Origin: Coriaria nepalensis
Lineage: Eukaryota > Streptophyta > Magnoliopsida > Cucurbitales > Coriariaceae
NCBI GenBank assembly: GCA_027186245.1
Contig: CP114483.1
Coordinates: 30,076,642-30,140,641, forward strand
DNA: 64,000 nt
Direction: 5' to 3'
The notes under the pieces were generated by a model. The model was not told where the DNA came from and did no database searches. It was given only the letters and a program-made list of their open reading frames with translations. This document shows, one piece after another, positions 13,476 to 24,180 of the stretch. The stretch's first letter is position 1. Every line of letters starts with the position of its first letter. A program made the translations under genes and the position numbers.

Positions 13476-13817
13476 ATATTTTTTTCTCTCGTACGATGAA
13501 TTTTCTAGCATCGGAGAATTTTTGTGACGTGAATTAATGTTGATAATTTGTTAAAACAGCCGAATGACAAGTAGCTATAATAGGTGTGCGCCACAAAATA
13601 TTACATATTAATTAATAACAGAAATATAAATATAAATAAATATTACAAAGTGTTATTATATGGTACAAGTCTCCCCAATGAAAATGAAATCAGATCGGGA
13701 CCGCAAAACCAATAATACAATACCAAAATGTTTTCTCGTGCTAAACAAAACGCCTTCTGGCACTACTACAAGCAAGTTGTATGTACGTAAAGCTGATGTA
13801 ATACCTACTATTTGGTC

Positions 13818-13825
13818 TATATTAA
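13818..13825 (+). promoter_or_regulatory. Altered TATA box of second PLT gene
   Basis: TATATTAA occupies the same position relative to the start codon (123 bp) as TATATAAA in copy 1, so the TATAAA core has changed by one A-to-T substitution. The surrounding 60 bp are almost unchanged. Whether the change lowers transcription is inference. Confidence 0.55.
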
Positions 13826-13940
13826 CCCCACTTCGTTTTCTCTGTTCAGTAACCCATCAAAACTTATCCTCCATCTTCAGCTTGTGCTGCTTACAAGAAA
13901 CTCTGTCAAAATCTCCTAGTTACGAACTCAGTGCCTGAAA

Positions 13941-16132
13941 ATGGCTGAGTTAGTAAAGAAAAACGTTACTTTACAAGAAACGTCCCAAGAGAAAAACTTA
14001 CCACTAGATTTTGATCCTCCAAGAAAACCAAAGAGAAACAAGTTTGCTATTGCTTGTGCCGTTTTGGCCTCCATGACTTCAGTTCTATTGGGTTATGGTG
14101 AGTGACCATTTGTTTTTTTTTTATCTGTTTCTCTAATTTTGAGTACTTCATTATTACAGTACAGAAACAACGAGTTTTTTCTTCTTCTTGTTTTTCTCAA
14201 TATTAGAATTATATTTTATTCTACGTATTGGAGTAATAAGCTGTTCGTCTCGATTTTCCCTCCATTAGATCTGTTTTGTTTTTATTTTATTTTATTGTAA
14301 TATTTTTATTTTTATTTTTAGGACATTATCTAACGCATGTGACATTCATGGTCCTTAATTAATTGCTCTCCTTATCATCAGACATCGGTGTAATGAGTGG
14401 GGCCGCCAAACACATTCAGGACGACTTCAAACTCTCCGACTTGAAGATTGGAATCCTAGTTGGATTTCTTAATATCAGCTTGGCTATCGCTGGAAAAACT
14501 TCAGACTGGATCGGCCGCCGCTATACTATGGGGGTTTCGGGAGCAATATTCTTCGTGGGAGCTATACTGATGGGATTCGCCAATAACTATGCATTTCTTA
14601 TGTTTGGTCGGTTCTTTGCTGGAGTCGGAATTGGATATGCTCTTGTGACTGCTCCGGTCTACACTGCCGAGATTTCTCCGGCGTCCACCCGTGGCTTTCT
14701 CACATCCTTCCCTGAGGTTCTTTTTCTCATCAATTTCCTAATTAGTGATCAGTTAGTTCTATGCATAAAAGACAACTAGTTACTTCACTCATGATTTTTT
14801 CTTGTGTTTAACGTTATGTATTAATACTTAATTAATTCTGTAGAGGAAGAAAAAAAAGTGAATATCTGTCTCAAGGTGCATGTGACACAATCTCTTAACA
14901 TGTTGTGCCCAATTAAGAATTAGGTCTAGTTGTAATTTAGTAGTAAATAAATATGAAGTGATTCCAATTATTTATTTAGACTAAATGAAAAATTAATTCT
15001 TAAAATTATAAAATTGAGCTGATTGGTTTTGATCATTTCATTATAGGTATTCATCAACGCAGGAATATTACTAGGCTATGTTTCCAACTATGCATTCTCA
15101 AAGCTGCCAACTCACCTGGGCTGGCGATTCATGCTCGGGGTGGGTGCAATCCCCTCCGTCGGGTTAGCCCTCGCGGCCTTGACCATGCCCGAGTCACCTC
15201 GTTGGCTAGTCATGCAGGGCCGGCTCGGAGATGCTAGGCGTGTCCTCGAGAAGACCTCGGACTCTAACGAAGAAGCTCAACTACGACTGGCCGAAATCAA
15301 AGAAGCCGCCGGAATTCCAGAAGAGTGCAGAGACGACATCGTGCAAGTTACCAAAGAAAACCAGGATCCAGGCTTATGGAAACAACTGTTTGTTCGACCA
15401 ACACCCACCGTGCTTCATATTGTCATTGCAGGAATTGGTATACACTTTTTCCAACAGTCATCCGGTATAGACGCCGTTGTTTTGTATAGCCCGAGAATTT
15501 TCAAGAAGGCGGGGATCACATCATCCGACATGATACTAGTTGCCACAATAGCCGTTGGATTTGTGAAAACAATTTCCATCTTAGTGGCTACGTTTTTGCT
15601 TGACAAGATCGGACGGCGTCCATTGCTCCTGACCAGTGTTGCAGGTATGGTTGCCTCGCTCGCAACCCTCGGATTGAGCCTCACGATCTTAGAAAACTCC
15701 CACGACAAGGTTATGTGGGCTGTAGCAGTGTCGATCACAATGGTGCTATCGTTCGTTGCGTCCTTCTCGATCGGCATAGGGCCCATCACGTGGGTTTATA
15801 GCTCCGAGATCTTCCCTTCGAAGCTGCGGGCCCAAGGGACGGTTATCGGAGTGGCTGTAAATAGGGTTACGAGCGGGGTGATTTCAATGACATTTCTGTC
15901 CCTCAGCAAAGGGATCACAATTGGTGGGGCTTTCTTTCTCTTTGCCGGGATCGCATCCGTGGCTTGGGTATTCTTCTTCTTTATCCTACCGGAAACACAG
16001 GGAAGAACTCTAGAAGATATGGAGGTGCTTTTCGGTAATTTAAGGTGGAGGTTGGATAAGTGGAAGCAGAACAAAGTTGACGGAAAAGGTTACGCTAGTA
16101 AGGGCAATGGTCAGATTCTGCGGACAAGCTAA
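13941..16132 (+). CDS. PLT: Polyol/monosaccharide transporter (PLT family), tandem copy 2
   Basis: Predicted exons are 13941-14097, 14382-14716 and 15047-16132, giving 525 residues with GT-AG junctions and an uninterrupted frame. It is the closest relative of copy 1, with the same sugar-porter motifs (DWIGRR, PESPRWL, QQSSGIDAVVLYSP, DKIGRRPLLL, PETQGRTLE), so it should also be a proton-coupled plasma-membrane polyol carrier. Differences from copy 1: exon 2 lacks 12 nt, removing four residues of helix 2 (ILNIYCLIGSAAAG becomes FLNISLAIAG). The C-terminus is changed by a small deletion and frame change, ending GQILRTS instead of GQIQLETNRQAN. The helix-2 deletion could affect folding or transport, but all family motifs are kept. 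Intron 1 is 284 bp against 361 bp in copy 1. Confidence 0.9.
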
Positions 16133-16689
16133 TTAGATATGGGTATGTAAGTAAATAAGCTTTCGCTTCCTTTGTTTCTTTTTTTTCCTCCTCCTAGTTA
16201 AGACTTGAGAGTTGGGTAAGGCAGTCAATGTTTTTGTACGTTGGAAAAAGCAAGGCTTGCCCCAAACAAAGAAAATGGTAAAAGAATAGTTATCACCAAT
16301 TCAGCCGATTCTACGGATTCTACCGATTCTACATGTGCTTTAACATACGGCAGGTAAGAATGTTTTGAAGGGTGGCCGCGGTAAAAACTTCGTATGATAT
16401 GTTTTATAATTTTAATTTAAAACCGGATAAAAATAAAAAAAATTGAAAATTTTAATGCAAAAATATAATTTCAAAAAAAAATGAAAGGTTGTGATGCCTA
16501 TCTAGCCAGTCTCCGAGAACGGATTCAGTGCTTATCCTTTTTTTCTATATATCTATCTTTATAATAATATTTTAATTATTTTATTTTGATTTAAAAATTA
16601 TAGAAGTGATACGTGATAAGAAAAAATAAAAATATGAAATACAACAAATTTGATTTAACGTATGACTAATTTATGAGCCGTAATTGACT
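16133..16689. other. 3' flank of second PLT gene
   Basis: Probable 3' UTR and flank, similar to 11549-12165 with deletions. A short triplication of ATTCTACCGATTCTAC-like sequence near 16310-16335 is absent from copy 1. No gene is seen. Confidence 0.45.
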
Positions 16690-17081
16690 TATTCTTTCTC
16701 TAGATCGAGTTTCCGGTTCGAACCGAGTTCTTGCTCTAGAGATATAAATATGTTTTTATCTTTCAAGATCGAGAATTTAGTTAGCCTCGGGAATCTAGAC
16801 CGAGTTCTCAGTCTTGAAGGACATAAACATATTCTAAGTCTTAAGAACTCGGTCTGAGTTCTCGGTCTGAGTTCTCTGTCTTGAAGGATAGAAGCATATT
16901 ACCTTTTTAGACCGAGAACTCGATCTGAATTCCCAATCCATACGGAGTCCTCTATCTGAGTTCCCGATCCAAACGGAGTCCTCGGTCTTTCTAGACTGAT
17001 AACTTAGTCTGGAGTGGGAACCCAGGCTTAGACCGAGAAAGACATTATATTATATTAGATTCACATGGAAATTAACTTATG
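16690..17081. repeat. Palindromic GACCGAG minisatellite-like block, copy 2
   Basis: Counterpart of 12166-12605, with the same self-complementary GACCGAG/CTCGGTC words and the same order relative to the upstream PLT gene. The two blocks differ by numerous substitutions and indels, so they are more diverged than the coding exons. Confidence 0.6.
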
Positions 17082-17344
17082 CCCCAGCGCGTGGGGAACG
17101 TCCCAGAACCTTCGGGGGCACGTGGGGATCACGTGTGTGGATTCCGTCCACCAAACTCCAGGGAATAGTAGATCGGCGGCTGTGATTTCATTCTGAGCAA
17201 GCGGTGAGAATAAAAGATGACTTCAATTAGGGTTGCCGAAATGGAACCCTAAAATATATTAAACCCTAAATTGTGTTTATGCAAAAGTCCCAAAACAAAA
17301 CCTTAATTTTGTAACAAAACTCAAATTTTAAAACCCTAATACAA

Positions 17345-17608
17345 TATTAGATGTGAAAACTAATGCTCTGAACGAAACCCTAATGCTCTTAATTTCAAAT
17401 TTCGAATGATACCATGTTGAATGAATTTGGAAACCCTATTCAATATTAGAGATGAAAACTAATGCTCTGAACAAAATCCTAATGCTCTGAATTTCAAATT
17501 TCGAATGATACCTTGTTGAATTATCATTCATCCCAAAAGCTCGATCTATTAGGACATTGCATAATAATTCATATTATATTTATTTAGCGCTTACACTCTC
17601 CCTCATAT
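17345..17608 (-). mobile_element. TRIM-like LTR retroelement remnant
   Basis: Read on the minus strand, a purine-rich tract (complement of 17596-17608) precedes a short putative LTR of about 82 bp (17514-17595) that begins TGTAAGCG and ends TTCAACA. It is followed by AGGTATCA, close to the TGGTATCAGAGC primer site complementary to initiator tRNA-Met. This layout matches terminal-repeat retrotransposons in miniature. The leader after the primer site is present twice as direct repeats of about 95 bp (17345-17420 and 17440-17520). No coding part is seen and the second LTR was not found. Confidence 0.4.
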
Positions 17609-19929
17609 GCAAACTCCTAATATATGAATTGAAAGCCAAAGTCCTTGTACGTAAAATTAAAAATTATGGGAGGCAGTATGATTTGAACTTGAAACATCAG
17701 TTTTGATGCTATGTTATTAGAAATAAAAAGAGAATTTTTTCTTATACATATATATATATACAAATAAGAAACTAGAATTAAGAAAACTAAAATTAAAGAA
17801 ACTAGAATTTAGGAAATTAGAATTAAGGAAACTATAATTAAGCTAATTAATGGCTAACAAATGTTTATTATTGAGTCAAATGATAGATATATAGTATCTT
17901 TGTACAGTGAAAAAACATAAAAATACAATATAATAATGATACTAAGATCAAAGAGATTGTTGCATGAGATTTGTATTGGTTGACCGTATCATGAAGATAA
18001 AAGGTTATGATTCTCAAATAATACCTTCATAATGATTTTTCAATACCAATATATATGCCTCATCTAATTAATCAACAAATTATTCCACTCTTTTATTTTC
18101 TAATGGCGGTCGATCCCTTCGTGCCTCCGTTGAGCTACTCAATGCAGTAAGTCTTAATATCCAGAAGTGAACGTACAATTGAAAGTTTTTTTAGTACATC
18201 TTAAGAATTGTGGATCAAACCAATCAGAACCGGCCACCTAATGAAGTAGCTAATTAGAGAAAAAAAACAAATTTTTTTTTACCTAAGTGGTTGGTTTTTG
18301 CGAGTCGGCACTGTGTGACAATCGTGGAAAGGGAGTCAGGTAGCCCTTAGCATGAACAAGCCCAAAAATGGATATCAGGGAAGAATGACCAGACCAGTGA
18401 TCAGGATCTCAACCAACAAATGATCAGATCAACTAAGATGAGGAAACAGACATATTCAATTTATAAATGTTAATCAAAATCAGATTTCACTTTCCTTTTC
18501 CAAGTACTAAGTTTTAGTCACAAATTATATTTTTCTAAGCTCAATCTCAATGTATATATAATTTTTACACATGGGCGGATCCATGTCGGAGCGTGTGGAG
18601 TTCTTACCCCTCCAACTTTTTTGGTAAATTTTCAAATTTAAGTTATATTTAACTTTTTTAATATAAAATTAAGGGTCTGAAATCAAAATTTTAATATCTG
18701 ATTTTCCAATTAATTAAAGAGTAGACTAGATTTTATAGTTAACTTTTATTTTACAAGATTTAAATCCTTTCGATCTAAAAAATTAGATCAATATATATTT
18801 TAAAATTTTATAAACTAAATTTAAAGCTTTAATTTTAAAATGCATTTAAAAAATTAATTAATTCTATTATCTAGTCCATTTTAAAAATTGAACCCATTTG
18901 AAGTTAAATTAACCCGTTTATTAATCAGCCCGTTAAAATTTAAATTATTCTTTTATTTTTCACTTTACACGATTGCTCCTCCACTTCTTCCTCTTTTCGT
19001 CGTCATTATCATCTTCTTCATCCGTTAATAAACACCACCGTGCTTTATTTTCAGATATTTCTTGTTCTTTACCATCTTTCGACACCTCCATTTGCAACTA
19101 CTTTTGAGCTCTTCAGCAGGTGCATCACCTGCAAGTCCACCGTCTATTCAACTAGAATAGCTCCTCCCATGTTTCTCACATTTTCAAAACCCTGCTTCCA
19201 TACTTAAATTCATTAGAAAACAATTATACAAAGAAATTTTCAATGAGAATGATGCGTAAAAGGCCGATTCCATATTTTGAATCCATTTTGTTATAGTCCA
19301 TGTTTGTTCCTGCTCTGAAATAATTCCAGAAATTACAGTTATTTCATCTCTGTAAATTTTCAGATTAAGGCTATGTTCTAGTTTTCTTTTTCTATGTTTT
19401 CTTCCTTCCTCATTTCTCAGTTTCTATCTTCCATTTGTTTTAAATATTTTTGTTTTTAGTTTAAATTTGAAGAGATTCCATTAAATTTGGTAATATCTAT
19501 GCTCTATTATTCTTCAGCAGTGAAAGTCTTGTTCGTTTCATCATTTCTGTGAATTATTTGGTTCAGAAATATGTTAATAGAGATTCTGAACTATGTCAGA
19601 ATTCGGATAATAGATCTTTTCCTTGAGCCAAAAGGATGATGAAATTGGGTTGGGGCCAAATTTTTCTCTTCATATTACTTTGGGTAATAACAGTTAATAA
19701 TCATAAGTTTTGGCCACTAACTATCATGGGTTTTGGGCTAAAGTTCACGTTTTGTGGTATTGATTTTAATAATATTAATAAAGCAATTTTGGGTCACTAA
19801 ATATTAATTAAGTTTATACTCTAATCATCAGAATTTACTGTTTATCCGGTAAGTTTTAACCTATATCTTAACTTTTATAATATGAAAATCTTATTTTTAT
19901 AACAACTTAAATATATTTCTTACAAATTT
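17609..19929. other. AT-rich intergenic region
   Basis: No gene recognised. The stretch contains a TA microsatellite near 17747-17760 and repeated AACTAGAATTAAG units near 17768-17840. Near 18570 there is an ATGGGCGGATCCATG segment of a type common in plant repeats. Confidence 0.4.
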
Positions 19930-21960
19930 AAAGCACCAATTTAGTCTAGCTATGGAAGAGGGGTAGAAGGGATATATTACAGTTTGACTTGATAGAGCGT
20001 GTAGACTTTATAGAAATAATATTTTTGATATATTTAATCAACAAATAAAATATTTTATTAGTCATCACGTTTATTATAATATTGGAAATAATATATTATG
20101 TGCCTAATATGCATAGTATGATAAAGTTTTAGAACTAAAAGTTATATTCTTGAAATCATGATAGTGATAATATTAGTTAAGATTCAGATGTCGAAAGCCT
20201 AAAAATCTTAATAGTTTATAGTAATAAAATTATTAAGATAGAATATTGATAATTATGATAGATTATTATATATGTTGTCCTCTTTATGATTAAGAATGAT
20301 TGATCTCATGATTATTGGTATTGGAGAACAGTAGGATAAACATGTAGATACTTAGTGAGAGACTAAGTTTACTCAATGTGGCTATTAGATAATCTCAATA
20401 ATAATTATATTAATTTGTTGATAAGATTTATTTAGTGACTGTAAGTATGAGCGATTCTTGATCACCATATAATCTTATATTTAGGGTTCTATAATTTAAC
20501 ACTACTCTAAAACATCCTCACCAAGGATTTAATGGGGTAAATCATTAGGTATAGAATCTTAAGTATGAGGGTTCTGAGTGATCAAGATAAGATTCAATGC
20601 TTCGATATAAAAGTGAAAAATACTATGGCAATCCTTGCAAGATAACATGGTAGAAAAAAATGTAGTATATAAATATATTGTCTACATTACATAAATAAAT
20701 ATTTTTAATATGATTTTTCCATTATAGTTTAATAGTAGACCATACCGTAGGATAAGTCGGGATATTTGATAAATGGAAGAATTGAATAACATGGTATTAG
20801 TCATACATGGTCTTTTGGAAGATACACTTCTCATCTCATAGGTTACCTTGATATTTTACTGGAAGTCAATCTTAATTTAAAAGGTTTAAATTAAATTAAT
20901 TATTTGCTTTAAAAGGTAGTTTAGGAGTATTTATAAATTATATAAAGTCATGAATTGTCATGAATCCATCATATTGTCAAGATTCAGAGTATCATCGGTC
21001 ACACATAAAAAGTAACAATAGCTCAAGAGTAATTTTATAATTAGAGGAAAGATAAGAACTATTATATCAATAATATTATTATTGAGTATAATATAAGATT
21101 GAATTCATTTATTTACTCTGATTTCATGTAACTTTAATATTACAACTGAATATGTTATATTTGATTAATTAGATAATAATTATTTATTATAAGAAGTTAA
21201 ATTAATTAATACGATAAATTAACTAATTATTATAAAATTCTAATAAGGCCGAATTTATCCTTAAGAGTTAATAGGAAACTGGTAATTTGATAAATTGATT
21301 TTTTATCAATTAATTAAGAATTAATTCAAATTCAAATTTGGTCAAATCATACACCAATGGCCGAGCACATCATATGACATGCATGTGGATTACATCTTCA
21401 TTAATTAATTAATTATCATGTATAATTAAGTGATTATTATGTATTATTATTTAATTAAAATAATTAGAATTTTACTAGAAGAAGAAACCACATGTCCTCA
21501 CTATAAATAGGACCTTAGGAGCTTGGTATTCATCATCCTCTCATTATTAAAGTGGGCGAATTTCTTAGAAAAGGAAAGACTCTTCCTTTTTAGTTGAAAT
21601 TTAGAAAGTTCATGAGTTGAAGGCCTAAATAAGACATATTTTGGTGAATTAATCTATGTGGATCAAGGTTATGAAAGTTATATATTCGTCAAACCAATTG
21701 ATTAAATCTGATTGGGGCTTATTAATTGTGTGAACAACCTTTTGTCATGAATATCAATAATTAAATGATTTAATAAATGCATTAATGTATCATATTTATT
21801 GTCTTTGTTGAAAACAATATTATGGTAAGGCGATGTGACGTGTCTTCGCTTATTCAGGGCGGAACACCATTTTTTAAAAACGATACCTAAATTCAGGCAC
21901 ATTTGAATACAAAGCATTCAATGATATCTTGGAATCCCAATTCATTTTCATTTATAAACT
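19930..21960 (+). repeat. Diverged ~1.8 kb repeat family, copy A
   Basis: Order and wording parallel copy D at 25890-27700: a start with TCATGATAGTGATAAT, then a head of AGAGACTAAGTTTACTCAATGTGG type (D: AGAGACTTAATTACTTAATGTGA). A middle block mirrors copies B and C, and a TATA-like CTATAAATAGGAC near 21502 stands about 400 bp before the end. Non-coding, LTR-like in build (late TATA box, no long frame). This is the most diverged member; its limits are approximate. Confidence 0.4.
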
Positions 21961-23780
21961 AAATAAAATCAAGAAATGAAAACAAAGATTAAAGAAGAAA
22001 AGAGATGTTATATCGTACCCAACTCCTCCAATAACTAGACAATCTTCACTCTTATCAATGCATTGTCACCGGCCACCTAGCACCACTACCGTAGTTGCCT
22101 TACCTGTTCCAAGCCATCAACGGGCCTCTAATGCGTATCCATATGATCGTAAACTCTCAAGAAAATTTCTTTGTTCAATCTAAACCCTTGAGAAGAACTT
22201 TGTAAAGGAAGAAAAAAGAAGAAAAAAGATGATAAGAAAATATCACTTGTTCTCTCTCTTATTGAAGTGGGTGGAAACAAAGGGTTATGGGAACTCAATG
22301 GATGTGTGTCCCTTATATACGAGACACACTCTCATTAGAGCCAAGCCCATACTTAACATCTAAGATCTAATTAACTTTTAAGTACATTGTTTCTGAAAAT
22401 TCATTTTAATTCTCGTTTTTCAGAGAAGATCTGATAAATCATTCAAATTAATGTCAAATTTTACTAAGTAAAATACAAACTTTAATGATATTTTCTTAAC
22501 ACTTTAATGATTCATTAAATATCCATTTAATAAATTTATCATGTCAATTTAATATTTTTCTAATTAAATATTTAATTTGAAATTAAATATAAATCACATT
22601 TTAGATATGCTACCAATGCAGGTGTGATTTAAACTTAACAAATTAAACTAGTTAATGATATAACTCCTTAAATCAAGTTCATTACGAATGAGTTAAAATT
22701 TCTCTAATTTAGAATTCAACTAAGATTCAATCAACCTGTATGTGTGTGACTAGATAGATTCTACACTACAGCAGTCCAATCAACCTTTATTTGTATGACT
22801 GATAAGTTCTACACTACACTAGTAAGTGGGCCCCATAACAATTTATGCATTTTATCCAGTCTAATATATGAAGTATTTGGTCCTTGAAAATATTTTCAAG
22901 TCAGACAATTAATATTATCATTTTTCATGATCAATTAATTCAAAGCACCAAGCTCACATTAGTCTCTAGCAAGGCGAACGACCAACCCATGCAATGAGAA
23001 ATATGTCGAACCTCAACAAGAACCGTAGATTACTAGTACTAGATTGATCCTTCCATTTATTCATGGTTCCATATAATCTTAGGGAATTGTTTAACCATTA
23101 AACCCTAGTAGATTATTCTTATGAAGTATTTAACTCGTTTCATATCATACTACTTTGCGCAAAGATTTTCTTTATTACATAAGTTATATTATTTATAAAA
23201 CTATATCCTTTAATATAGAGGTGATGGATCCTAACTTATCATCTTATAGACTTCATGTTCGAAAGTACATGCTGAACAGTTCATCCTTTAGTAACTCTTG
23301 GCTAAGGTCACTAAAAAATATCAAAGCATGATATCTCATATGGAAGTACTGTGTGATCTCAAGTCTGAGTATCATAAATATCATATTCATTAGACAAAAC
23401 TCATTAACATTAAATATTATTACTAATGAGATTTTGTCAAGTAATCACGTTCAATGATTAAGTTTCCACTAATCATCTACATCCCTATCTTAGTATTCCT
23501 CAATACCGATAATTATGAGAACATCACTCTTCTTCTAAAGAAAATAACACATGTAATAGTTTGTCTGGATTGTAATTATCCTATCATGACAACTTGGATC
23601 TTAGACTTAAGTCAACTTAGATCTCACCAAACATGATAACACCAGTAAATATGTCAAGTATATCTAGCAATTAATCAAGCATGCATATTACTATGTCCAA
23701 CCTAATAACATCATGACAAGTTAGTTTATGCATATTGACAGGCCTTATATTTTCTATCATATATTTACATTGATTATTGC
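21961..23780 (-). repeat. Diverged ~1.8 kb repeat family, copy B
   Basis: Aligns by eye with copy C (24180-25890). Shared words in order include TTAGTCTCTAGCAA, GATCCTTCCATTTAT, CTTTAATATAGAGGTGATG, TTTAGTAACTCTTGGCTAAGG and TCAAAGCATGATATCTCATATG. On the minus strand a TATA-like GTATATAAGG lies near 22313. The 3' part (22000-22260) carries a small GC-richer block. Probably a solo LTR or non-autonomous LTR element; no protein domain is seen. Confidence 0.5.
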
Positions 23781-24180
23781 ATATCCCGATAAAGTCTTAG
23801 ATCGTAGGTTATGCACTTGAAATTATCATAAGGATCACACTTGATGAGATCCAAGTATCAAAATACCTAAAATCTAAATTGTTCGTAGTCATTGAATTAG
23901 AGAATTTGAAGATAACTTTATTGGAATTTAATTCGAAACTTAATTCACTAAATGTAATCACAAAGATAAATCTTAATTGTAATAATACTAATTGTTAATG
24001 AGATTTATCTTACAACTATAGTTTATGTGGTTCGTAGACCTAAGATTACCATAGGATATTATATATGGGTTTCATGTAAGGCTATGAACATCCTCAAAAC
24101 CTAGGTAGAAGTGCTATTTAAAATTTTAGCATTTCGGTTTTTTGTTCCGACAAACCAAGACCAATGGGTTATCCATTAAG
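23781..24180 (+). repeat. Repeat family, truncated copy E joined head-to-head to B
   Basis: From TATGCACTTGAAATTATCAT onward this matches the start of copy D (TATGCACTTGGAACCGTGAT at 25907), including GAGATCCAAGTA/GAGATCTAAGTA and TAATACTAATTGTTAATGAGA. It is in plus orientation while B is minus, so the 5' ends of B and E face each other. Only the first 350-400 bp are present. Confidence 0.45.

Larger units (their letters stand above)
13556..17081 (+). repeat. Tandem duplication, unit 2 (carries second PLT gene)
   Basis: Second copy of 8697-12605, about 380 bp shorter because of deletions in introns and flanks. The left and right similarity limits are sharp. The right limit at 17081 abuts unrelated GC-rich sequence (CCCCAGCGCGTGGGG). 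Confidence 0.85.

Noticed and set aside
13660..13938. 92-codon plus-strand frame just upstream of the second PLT start
   Set aside because: It covers the TATA box and 5' leader. The same stretch in copy 1 does not keep the frame, so it is a chance frame in the promoter.
17200..17450. Several AAACCCTA words suggestive of interstitial telomeric repeats
   Set aside because: The words are scattered and not in tandem. They occur within a duplicated retroelement leader, so no telomeric array is present.
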